Below, piece after piece: positions 1 to 6,395 of a stretch of DNA of 22,386 nucleotides. Within the stretch, counting starts at the first letter, position 1. Every line of letters begins with the position of its first letter. The translations under genes were made by a program, and so were the position numbers. Source of the DNA: Christensenella sp. UBA4263 (GTDB lineage Bacteria; Bacillota; Clostridia; Christensenellales; Aristaeellaceae); assembly GCA_002395225.1 (NCBI GenBank), contig DGWH01000095.1, forward strand, positions 19,877 to 42,262, in the 5' to 3' direction. The notes beneath the pieces are model-generated. The model made no database searches and was not told where the DNA came from. It saw only the letters and a list, made by a program, of their open reading frames with translations.

Positions 1-1317
1 GGGCTCAATGGATTTTGCCGCCGGGGTGTAGCGGAACAGGGTGCGGCCGCCGGACTCGAGGGTAAGGGTCAGCTCGGTTTCCGGACAGGAAACGCGGACG
101 GATGCCTGGATGAGCCTTGTGGGGCTCAGGACTTCCTTATTGTTATAAATGACCTGATCACCGGCCATGAGGGTGGCGTGAATCTCCATCTCCTGTGTCA
201 CATACACGGTGATCCTGGCCCGGCCGTTCACGACCTCGAGGTTGAACGCGCATTCCTTTGAGGCATTTTTGACGTAACCGGCTTCCTTGTACGGCATGAA
301 ATACTGAGTGAAGGACTTTTCCTCAAAGGGCTTCAGCCAGGTGAAATCCGGCTGATTGTCACAGTACATACCGGTCATCAGCTCGATGTAGGGGCCGTTG
401 GCATCCGTCAGGTTCCGGTCCCAGGCCTGGCCGAAGTCGCCGCAGCCCCAGGTCCACTGCTTTTTCCCGGGACTGACATGGTGATCGGCAACATGCAGAA
501 TGCCGGCCTTTTTGTCGTAGTCATAGCCGCCGACGAAATTATAGTCGGAGTGGGCGCACATATAGCTGGTGGGAACGGGAATGTTCCGGTAGCGTGAGAT
601 GTCCACGCCGGCACCGTAGTCATGTTTGTAATAGACGCCGGTGGCAATCGGGAAGGTGCTGACATCCCGCTTTCCATGATCGTAAACGGCATGCACATCC
701 GGCGGGAAGACAGACTGGGTATGATCGTTGACGGCCACGGCGGGATTGGCCCACCACAGGAAGGTCTGCGGGAGGGCGGTCCGGTTATACAGCTGTCCCC
801 GGATCTCGATATAGGCCTTGCCCGGATAGAGCGTGATGCGCATCATGCCCTTGGTGCCGTACATCTGATCGACCTCGGAGAGTTCTACACTGACGCTCCC
901 GTCCGGATTCTCGCAGGTCCGGTAATCGGTGGGGGCAAAAGTGGTGGGACGGTGGTGCTGCGGCCAGTTAAACTCAATGCCGCCGGAAATCCAGGGGCCG
1001 GTCAGGCCGACCAGGGCCGGTTTGATGACCTCGTTGTAATAGACAAAGTCGTAGTTGTTGGTCTTGTCATAGGCGCGCTGAATGCGTCCGCCCAGCTCCG
1101 GGAGAACCATGACACGGATGTACTCATTTTCAAGCCAGACGGCGGTATACGTCCGGTCCTCTTTGATATCGAGAATTTTATCAATGACCGGAAGCGGGTA
1201 CACCTTTCCGCTGCTTCCCTGATACACGCGTTTTTCAAGGAACATGGGATTCCGGTCTGCCTTTCCGACACCGTATGTCGGAATGACCACGGGTTCAACT
1301 TTAACGCTTGCTGGCAT
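1..1317 (-). CDS. DUF5107 domain protein, 3' end outside window
   Basis: An open frame of 439 codons runs from an ATG at 1317 to the left edge with no stop, so the C-terminus is missing. The start is set by GAGGAGG (1324-1330) seven bases upstream. Visible blocks include VWLENEYIRVMVLPELGGRI near residue 70 and GPWISGGIEFNWPQHH further on, which I recognise as the DUF5107 pattern: a beta-rich fold related to sugar-binding mutarotase-like domains, often followed by TPR repeats in gut bacteria. No signal peptide is seen, so it is probably cytoplasmic. The family is linked to carbohydrate metabolism but I know of no settled reaction. It has its own promoter (1474-1503). Family call fairly sure, function unknown. 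Confidence 0.82.
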   Translation of the reverse strand, partial: MPASVKVEPVVIPTYGVGKADRNPMFLEKRVYQGSSGKVYPLPVIDKILDIKEDRTYTAVWLENEYIRVMVLPELGGRIQRAYDKTNNYDFVYYNEVIKPALVGLTGPWISGGIEFNWPQHHRPTTFAPTDYRTCENPDGSVSVELSEVDQMYGTKGMMRITLYPGKAYIEIRGQLYNRTALPQTFLWWANPAVAVNDHTQSVFPPDVHAVYDHGKRDVSTFPIATGVYYKHDYGAGVDISRYRNIPVPTSYMCAHSDYNFVGGYDYDKKAGILHVADHHVSPGKKQWTWGCGDFGQAWDRNLTDANGPYIELMTGMYCDNQPDFTWLKPFEEKSFTQYFMPYKEAGYVKNASKECAFNLEVVNGRARITVYVTQEMEIHATLMAGDQVIYNNKEVLSPTRLIQASVRVSCPETELTLTLESGGRTLFRYTPAAKSIEP

Positions 1318-1473
1318 GACAATCCTCCTCAGTGCTCGCACTTGCCTGAGCGGCTTTGCTCTTTGTCAAACTGTCGCTGTGCGACAGGGCGACTCCTAAA
1401 TGTTGATCCTTCTCCGCAGCTTTTCCGGTGATCAGCCCTGACAAACTGCCGATTTGTGGATTCAGACAGGAGC

Positions 1474-1503
1474 ATTATAATGCACGCAGAGGAGCAGGCG
1501 CAA
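1474..1503 (-). promoter_or_regulatory. Promoter and leader of the DUF5107 gene
   Basis: On the minus strand TTGCGC (1498-1503) and a perfect TATAAT (1474-1479) are 18 bases apart. The leader of roughly 150 nt contains a 7-bp hairpin, CTGTCGC-ACA-GCGACAG (1371-1387). A weaker CTCAG/CTGAG stem (1328-1350) overlaps the first bases of the ribosome binding site. The -10 is almost palindromic, so a plus-strand promoter (TTGTGG, 16 bases, TATAAT at 1476-1481) is also conceivable, but no plus-strand gene follows it. Confidence 0.5.
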
Positions 1504-1556
1504 TCCTGTTGTGCAATTTGAGGAAAATTAGCGCGGAATGTCTGGCAGGGCGGAAT

Positions 1557-1582
1557 AAAAAAAGCGGGCCAGGCCCGCTTTT
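1557..1582 (-). terminator. Intrinsic terminator of the 96-residue gene
   Basis: A GC-rich inverted repeat (AAAAGCGGGCC at 1560-1570, GGCCCGCTTTT at 1572-1582) is followed on the minus strand by a run of seven T (1557-1563). It lies just downstream of the stop codon at 1592. The T-run polarity fits minus-strand transcription. Confidence 0.85.
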
Positions 1583-1591
1583 GAGTTGGTT

Positions 1592-1882
1592 TCAGAGAGT
1601 AAAGTGCCGAATAAAGGGATCGTCGGGGAGCGGGGATTCGCTGTCGCGCGTCTCAAGGTGCACCAGATACAGAAAGGCATACAGGCAGAGGAGCAGGGCC
1701 AGGGAAAGCAGCAGAAAGGCGGCAGCCCCGGGAACATCTGCAGAAAGAAACAGAACAGAGAGCAGAAAGAGAAACGCGAGGACGGAAGGAAGGCGGCGAA
1801 TCAGCAAAGGCTGCAGCCGCTGCGAAGGATGCGGGAAAGGGAACGGATCCACCGTTAGCCTTTCGGTAGATTCAGCCTTCAT
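1592..1882 (-). CDS. Small two-helix membrane protein, unknown
   Basis: A 96-residue protein starting at ATG 1882, with GGAGG six bases upstream and a strong terminator directly after the stop; both support a real gene. A charged, proline-rich N-terminus of about 30 residues precedes two hydrophobic stretches, about residues 33-51 (LPSVLAFLFLLSVLFLSA) and 55-73 (AAFLLLSLALLLCLYAFLYL), joined by a very short turn, so it looks like a membrane hairpin. The tail is short and acidic. I recognise no family. It starts 68 bases after the secreted 678-residue protein on the same strand and may be co-transcribed with it. Confidence 0.6.
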   Translation of the reverse strand: MKAESTERLTVDPFPFPHPSQRLQPLLIRRLPSVLAFLFLLSVLFLSADVPGAAAFLLLSLALLLCLYAFLYLVHLETRDSESPLPDDPFIRHFTL

Positions 1883-1950
1883 GAGAAACCTCCGTATTTG
1901 GACAGGGGAGGATCAGGTGCAAAGTGTTTCCGGTTCATTTTCCCCGGGCC

Positions 1951-3987
1951 TTATCGGGTGATGTAGTAGTCAATCCCGTTCAGGTAATACTGCTTTGACT
2001 GGTCGTCGATCAGCTGCAGGTTGGGATTGCTGTATTCATTCCGGTACAGATCATAGCTGTCGTAGAAACCGCTCTCTGCCCGGTAGATTTCCCCGGTTTC
2101 CGAATCGTAGAGGCGGTCATATCCCAGGATGGCGTCGCTGTTCTTCTGGGAAAGGATGTCATAGGTGGCCTGGCGCCTCTCCCAGGCGATATTCATGGCG
2201 CTGCGGGCATTGTCCATCTGACGGCCGATGCCCAGCAGTGTCTGCATCTCCTCTGTGGAGAGATTGACGGCCTTCTTTACATATTCAGGGGTGAAACTGA
2301 AGCTGCTGAGGCACCGGGTCAGGACCGGTTCCAGCTCGGCAAGTTCGCCCATGGGGGCGGTGACGCCCATGAGCAGATAGACGGTGCAGGGCCAGCCATC
2401 CACGCCGTAAAGGTCATAATGCATGGTATCCACCGGCTGAGCGGTGACCAGTCCCTCGCAGCTGTGCCCCTCGGCGTCCTGATAGCTGATCCTGGCAATG
2501 CTGTTTTCCGTGCAGCTGGCCGGAGCAGGGAGGGCACTGGGCGTTTTTTCCAGGATTGTGACGTTTCGGATATCCGGGAAGATGGCCGGGTTGATGGCCC
2601 CGGCATCCCTGTATTTCTGTGCAAAACGGATGGTATCCGGAATGGCCTCAAGAACGCCGGCCAGGGTAAGGCTTTTCAGCACCGGGGCATCCGCAAACAG
2701 GCTGTAGGAACCGCCGAAAGAGCCGGAGAGCTGCTGGTACATGTCCTTTGCCGCCTGGCTTTTCAGGAAAGGCTCAAGCTTGAGGAACATGAACACGCTG
2801 CGGTTGGGACTTTCCGGATCCCAGGCCCGGTAGCAGAACGTCATAAATTCGCCGGAGACCTGGCAGTTCCATTTTGCCGGCAGTTCCATGGTGAAACGGC
2901 TGTCCTTGACCGGCACTGTTCCGGACACAATGGGGGCAGCACTGGCGGCATTGATCTTTTTCCCGGAGGAGGCGGCGGTGCCGGCGCGTTTTCCGGATGC
3001 GCCCGTGTCCGGCTGATAATACCGGATGGCCAGATCCAGTGCCTCGAGGGTCATCTGACGCTCGGAATCGACGAAGCGCGCATGGTATTCCACATCGCCG
3101 TCCTCCCGGATATCGACCAGATGCAGCTGGTTGATGGTGGCGCCGGAGGCGCCTTTGTAAACGTAGGCGGTGCCGCGCAGATGTTTTCCGCCGACGTCAA
3201 CATCCGCCTGCTGAGTGACGGACACCAGATTGTCGCCGTATTTTTCCTTCATATAGGCAGGATAGCTGGTCCCCAGATAGGTGTCCGGGTCACTGAGGCG
3301 GCTGGTGCGGCGCCAGATGAGGACGTTGGGAACGTATCCCGGCTCATCCAGCCAGATCCGCAGCCCGTTTCCTTCCTGGAACGTGGTGGTTTTCCCGGCG
3401 GGCATCCGGGTGGTGTATCCCTGCTCCTCGCAGCGAATTTCCTCAGACGCCGTTTCGCCGGAGCTGCCGCTGTCCGGCTGGTAATAGCGGACGGCCGCGT
3501 CCAGTGCGGCAAGGGTCATGTCACGCTCAGCGTTCAGGTAGCGGGCATCGTATTCCACCTGCCCGTCCTCCCGGACCTCCAGCAGATGCATCTGGTTGAT
3601 GGTGGCGCCGGAGCTGCCCTTGTAGATATAGGTGGCCCCCAGCAGACGCTTGCCGCCCATGTCAACATATTCGGAGAGCGATGTGCCCACCAGACGGCTG
3701 CCATACGTCTTTTTCATGTGTTCCGTATACGTTTCCCGGATATAGGTCTGCGGATCCTCTACGGCATCCGTTCTGCGCCAGATGAGGACATTGGGCACGT
3801 ACCCAGGTTCATCCAGCCAGATCCGCAGTCCGTTTCCGGGCTGAAAGGTGGTGGAAGCGTCAGCAGGAATCCGGGTGGTATATCCCTGTTCCCCGCAATG
3901 GAAGTCTTTCAGATCCGTCTCTGCCGCGGCAAAGAGGGCAAAGAGGACGACAAGAATGAAGAGGCATACAGAGAGTCGGCGTTTCAT
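1951..3987 (-). CDS. Secreted protein with duplicated domain, unknown
   Basis: The start is placed at ATG 3987, giving 678 residues, because AGGAGG lies seven bases upstream; the in-frame ATG at 4017 would add ten residues containing that site. Residues 1-22 (MKRRLSVCLFILVVLFALFAAA) form a signal peptide. No lipobox cysteine is present, so it is probably exported and cut by signal peptidase I. Residues 30-172 and 185-327 are two copies of one domain, followed by a low-complexity Gly/Ser/Ala linker. The C-terminal half (about 355-678) is a different region with FTMELPAKWNCQVSGEFMTF and FMFLKLEPFLKSQAAK, and a Tyr/Asn/Asp-rich tail. I do not recognise the family. A surface or envelope role is inferred from the signal peptide only. 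Confidence 0.8.
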   Translation of the reverse strand: MKRRLSVCLFILVVLFALFAAAETDLKDFHCGEQGYTTRIPADASTTFQPGNGLRIWLDEPGYVPNVLIWRRTDAVEDPQTYIRETYTEHMKKTYGSRLVGTSLSEYVDMGGKRLLGATYIYKGSSGATINQMHLLEVREDGQVEYDARYLNAERDMTLAALDAAVRYYQPDSGSSGETASEEIRCEEQGYTTRMPAGKTTTFQEGNGLRIWLDEPGYVPNVLIWRRTSRLSDPDTYLGTSYPAYMKEKYGDNLVSVTQQADVDVGGKHLRGTAYVYKGASGATINQLHLVDIREDGDVEYHARFVDSERQMTLEALDLAIRYYQPDTGASGKRAGTAASSGKKINAASAAPIVSGTVPVKDSRFTMELPAKWNCQVSGEFMTFCYRAWDPESPNRSVFMFLKLEPFLKSQAAKDMYQQLSGSFGGSYSLFADAPVLKSLTLAGVLEAIPDTIRFAQKYRDAGAINPAIFPDIRNVTILEKTPSALPAPASCTENSIARISYQDAEGHSCEGLVTAQPVDTMHYDLYGVDGWPCTVYLLMGVTAPMGELAELEPVLTRCLSSFSFTPEYVKKAVNLSTEEMQTLLGIGRQMDNARSAMNIAWERRQATYDILSQKNSDAILGYDRLYDSETGEIYRAESGFYDSYDLYRNEYSNPNLQLIDDQSKQYYLNGIDYYITR
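3007..3435 (-). repeat. Duplicated protein domain, copy 2
   Basis: Encodes residues 185-327 and pairs with copy 1 (3472-3900). A 12-residue Gly/Ser/Glu linker separates the copies. The absence of gaps shows an in-frame tandem duplication that has since diverged, not a recent slippage event. Confidence 0.9.
3472..3900 (-). repeat. Duplicated protein domain, copy 1
   Basis: Encodes residues 30-172 of the secreted protein. It aligns without gaps over 143 residues with copy 2 (3007-3435), with a period of 465 bp. By hand count 92 of 143 residues are identical (about 64%). The best-kept core is GNGLRIWLDEPGYVPNVLIW. Both copies end in RYYQPD. Confidence 0.9.
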
Positions 3988-4029
3988 GGCATTTCCTCCT
4001 CTTGAAATCAAAGTCAATGGATACTGTCT

Positions 4030-4057
4030 ATTATGCGGATTTCAGGGGGAAGATCAA
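4030..4057 (-). promoter_or_regulatory. Possible promoter of the secreted-protein gene
   Basis: On the minus strand TTGATC (4052-4057) and CATAAT (4030-4035) are 16 bases apart, about 40 bases upstream of the start codon. Both hexamers are imperfect, so this is only a candidate. Confidence 0.3.
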
Positions 4058-4196
4058 GACGGAAAGCGGGTTTCAGAGGGATTGGGGAGGGATAGTTTTG
4101 GATCAGGGGCGCGAAATGGGGTGTACAGGCACTGTCCGGAGGATTTCAGCCTTCTGCGGACGGTTCCGGAATCGGGGAAAAACAGGAAAAACAGGG

Positions 4197-4226
4197 TTGA
4201 CAGAGCGGACGGAGATGAAGTATACT
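4197..4226 (+). promoter_or_regulatory. Promoter of the DUF3793 gene
   Basis: A perfect TTGACA (4197-4202) and TATACT (4221-4226) are separated by 18 bases. Transcription would begin near 4233, exactly at the first of two operator-like palindromes, so repression by a bound regulator is expected. Confidence 0.7.
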
Positions 4227-4232
4227 CATACT

Positions 4233-4248
4233 GTTAGAGACAACTAAC
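4233..4248 (+). promoter_or_regulatory. Operator-like palindrome 1
   Basis: GTTAG-AGACAA-CTAAC, a 5-bp inverted repeat with a 6-base centre overlapping the predicted transcription start. It has the same outer pentamers and spacing as the site at 4269-4284. Its style resembles boxes of DtxR/MntR-type metal regulators; that assignment is inference. Confidence 0.6.
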
Positions 4249-4268
4249 GATAAATTTTTTGCTCACAT

Positions 4269-4284
4269 GTTAGATAAATCTAAC
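4269..4284 (+). promoter_or_regulatory. Operator-like palindrome 2
   Basis: GTTAGAT-AA-ATCTAAC, a 7-bp inverted repeat that again fits GTTAG-N6-CTAAC. It lies 36 bp centre to centre from the first site and 18 bases before the start codon, in the leader. Confidence 0.6.
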
Positions 4285-4302
4285 TAATGAAGGAGAACGG
4301 AA

Positions 4303-4854
4303 ATGCTGAGTGAGGATATCGTCCGTTACTGTGCGCCGACAATGGCCTGCATCAAGACAGGAAGTATGTTTAACTGTCTGTACCAGAGCCGGCAGGAGAT
4401 GATTGGGAAGCTTCGGATACTGAACCGGATGCTGCGGACCAGAGGCATGCGGATTGTTCCGCTGCGCTGGAAGGACGGACGGGTATTGATCTATCTGTAC
4501 CGGCCGGAGATGCTGGCGGAGGATCTGATGGCGCCGGTTGCCCTGCAGCTTCTGTGTGAATGCGGATACAGCTGTGGGAATCCGGAACGCTGCATCGTTC
4601 AGCTGATGGCAAGGCTTCGGGAAAACGGGGAGTTCCCGCATGAAATCGGTCTGTTTCTGGGGTATCCTCCGGCAGATGTGGACGGATTCATGCACCGAAA
4701 GGACGAGTGGAAGATCTGCGGACTGTGGAAGGTATATGACGATGTGGAGTCGGCCACAAAGCAGTTTATGCGCTGCAGGCGCTGTACACAGGAATACATG
4801 CGGCGATTTGAGGGCGGATGTTCGCTCAGCAGCCTGGCGGTCGCCGGGAAATAG
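4303..4854 (+). CDS. DUF3793 family protein
   Basis: A 183-residue protein starting at ATG 4303 with AGGAG (4290-4294) at good spacing. Family marks are HEIGLFLGYPPADVDGF (113-129), ICGLWKVYDD (138-147) and a C-terminal CRRC (158-161), which I recognise as DUF3793, a clostridial family of unknown biochemical role. From memory its members often neighbour ferrous-iron transport (Feo) and flavodoxin genes. At least ten cysteines are present, several in pairs, so metal or redox chemistry is plausible but unproven. No signal peptide or membrane segment is seen. Twin operators lie over the promoter, so regulation by a metal-responsive repressor is likely. Residues 40-75 are very basic. Confidence 0.85.
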   Translation: MLSEDIVRYCAPTMACIKTGSMFNCLYQSRQEMIGKLRILNRMLRTRGMRIVPLRWKDGRVLIYLYRPEMLAEDLMAPVALQLLCECGYSCGNPERCIVQLMARLRENGEFPHEIGLFLGYPPADVDGFMHRKDEWKICGLWKVYDDVESATKQFMRCRRCTQEYMRRFEGGCSLSSLAVAGK

Positions 4855-4872
4855 TACTGGCACCACTTTATC

Positions 4873-4901
4873 TTGACTGCGACAAGCGGAAAAAGTAAAA
4901 T
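4873..4901 (+). promoter_or_regulatory. Promoter cut off from its gene by the intron
   Basis: TTGACT (4873-4878), 17 bases, TAAAAT (4896-4901). An ATG at 4919 follows about a dozen bases after the expected start of transcription, and the intron begins immediately after codon 1 and two bases of codon 2. The promoter would originally have served the ImmA/IrrE-like gene now found beyond the intron. Confidence 0.55.
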
Positions 4902-4981
4902 GAAGATGAAAGAATATCATGAAGTAAGCGATGGGCGCCTTGCACGGCGGTAGCCGTGTAGGTTTCCCAACGCTCCTTCCC

Positions 4982-5015
4982 GAGCCGGACGGGCACCTCT
5001 CGATGCATCCGGTTC
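4982..5015 (-). ncRNA. Group II intron domain V
   Basis: A 34-nt hairpin read on the minus strand, GAACCGG...CCGGCTC with a GAGA tetraloop. Compared with the usual GAGCCG...CGGTTC form, position 3 of the AGC triad is A, its partner U is C, and the A of the two-base bulge is C. These are catalytic positions, so splicing is probably lost. The GAGA loop on this strand, not its complement, fixes the orientation. Confidence 0.75.
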
Positions 5016-5020
5016 TCCGC

Positions 5021-5270
5021 TTATCTAACGCATCTGGATTCTTGAATCATTTTGAAGCATGTGGGGCAAACAATCAGAGTTTTACGATGCATCTGTTTCA
5101 TGAGGCGCTCCCATGGCTGATTGCCAAGGAGTTTCAACCTCTTTACGACAAGGACTTTACAGCTCCTGTCGTTTTCAGCTTCGCGTAAATACTTCGTCTT
5201 TATGATTCAAAGAGTCCTTGTTGATGCGCGCCAGAATCTCAGATGACGGTTTTACAGTTTGTGGCTGCAT
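5021..5270 (-). pseudogene. ltrA: Remnant of group II intron reverse transcriptase/maturase
   Basis: An ATG at 5270 behind GGGAGG opens a 31-codon frame containing SSEILARINKDSLNHKDEVF, typical of the N-terminus of intron-encoded proteins, and stops at 5175. A second frame, shifted by one base, then gives about 51 residues ending at 5021 with KRLKLLGNQPWERLMKQM and KTLIVCPTC. These match the C-terminal HNH endonuclease region of the same family. The intact protein is about 600 residues, so the whole reverse transcriptase and maturase (including the YADD site) is deleted, with the scar near 5175-5190. The HNH region is also altered, with the CxxC pair recognisable but the usual His-His missing. 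It cannot be functional. Confidence 0.85.
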
Positions 5271-5906
5271 GAGGAATTCCTCCCTTTCATTCTTCTCTTT
5301 TTGACACGAATTCAGCTGTCCCCCTTCGCCTGCTGTTGGGCTCTCCCTCAACTCTGACTACTATGGGGACTGTGTTACCAATTCCACTCTTCCGGGCAGA
5401 ATTACGGTAATCCCTTTTATTTCAACACCTAGGAACGATGGTTGTCGGCATGTTTCCTTTTGGATGGAAACATGGCAATATCCCCGGCGGGGAATTGCAA
5501 TGGCTTTCGACTCGTTATGACACCTCTGGTGCCTGTCATGTGATTGACTTGGCAGTTTGATCATCCTTTTCGCTAATGATCAAGATCACATCATCGTCTT
5601 TAAGGTCTGTGGCGATGCCAGATCGCAGCTGGAACTGGAGTCTCACCTGATACATAAACCCAATTTATTCCTCATACCATCTTAACTCGGGATTCAGTCG
5701 CACTTAAGACCTATCGTGACTTATCCCTTCTGCAACATGCTATGGTCCCATTTTGCTTTCGCTCCGTGGTAAGTTGTAAGTTTCATTCACTGCCAGTAAA
5801 TGGTAGTTCCTCAATTCTACAAAGTGTTGAAATGGTAGGCTTTGACCTCCTTTCTCCAAAAGATTACTCGTTATATAAACCGCCTACATAAAGGCGCACG
5901 AAAAGA

Positions 5907-6191
5907 GTGTTGATGACGCCAGATGTTTCTGTAAATGGAAAACCTGCAATTCTTGATTGGACAATGCGAAAAGATCAGCTGAGAAGTGCCGGCAGTTCTG
6001 CAATAGATATGATTACTAAATGGATATCTGGCGAAAAGACGTCTGCTTTTAATCGGATTGAAGATGTCAGCAGAAAGATCAGCATTCCATTTGGTTATTT
6101 CTTTCTGGAAAAACCGCTTCCGGGATTAAGGTCCAATCTTCTTCCTGTTATAATGGGGAAGAATCGGCCGTGGAAGGACTGCGACTATTGA
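5907..6191 (+). pseudogene. ImmA/IrrE-like protein N-terminus, disrupted
   Basis: An open frame (GTG 5907, TTG 5910 or ATG 5913) encodes about 94 residues. AILDWTMRKDQLRS, KWISGEKTSAFNRIEDVSRK and PFGYFFLEKPLP resemble the N-terminal helical part of COG2856 (ImmA/IrrE) proteins, which cut phage or stress repressors with a downstream HEXXH zinc protease domain. Family members are about 350-390 residues; here the frame ends at TGA 6189 and no HEXXH follows. After that stop the same frame stays open to 6303 (...FQTPAYLLQFADVIRLSGG...), of unknown origin. The 5' end is separated from its promoter and ATG (4919) by the intron. I find no other gene in 6192-6395. Probably non-functional. Confidence 0.6.
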
Positions 6192-6395
6192 CGAGAACAG
6201 GGAACAGTGCAGGCTTTTCAGACACCTGCGTATTTGCTGCAGTTTGCAGATGTGATCAGGCTGTCGGGTGGTTCCTTCCGCCGTTTTCTCATAGAAGATA
6301 GCGGCTAAAGCGTCTGTCGCGTGTGGTGAATCTGCCAGGCTTTGCCTGTAATTTGATCACCTTCATGATTTTTATCTGGAAGGGAGAGAGATGCA

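Larger units (their letters stand above)
4924..5899 (-). mobile_element. Degenerate group II intron, internally deleted
   Basis: On the minus strand the element opens with GTGCGCC at 5899, the GUGYG-type 5' end of group II introns, and runs through about 620 nt of structured non-coding sequence. It then has the two ends of an intron-encoded protein (5270 to 5021), a 34-nt domain V (5015 to 4982) with a GAGA tetraloop, and a domain VI-like hairpin (CACGGC-TACC-GCCGTG inside a longer stem). The proposed 3' end is TTAC at 4924. At about 976 nt it is far shorter than an intact 2-2.5 kb element because most of the protein gene is missing. Exact boundaries are supported by the fact that joining 4923 to 5900 restores an open frame. 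Confidence 0.85.

Noticed and set aside
622..1431. A 269-codon open frame on the plus strand
   Set aside because: Antisense to the DUF5107 gene, which has family motifs, a ribosome binding site and a promoter.
2419..4005. A 528-codon open frame on the plus strand
   Set aside because: It is antisense to the secreted protein gene, which has a signal peptide, a ribosome binding site and a conserved duplicated domain. The plus frame has no such support.
4982..5015. Domain V read on the plus strand, where it would look like GAGCC...GGTTC
   Set aside because: On the plus strand the loop would be TCTC, not a GNRA tetraloop. The 5' GTGCG end and maturase fragments are all on the minus strand.
4931..5188. 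An 85-codon open frame on the plus strand
   Set aside because: It lies over domain V/VI and the maturase C-terminus of the intron, which is read on the other strand.
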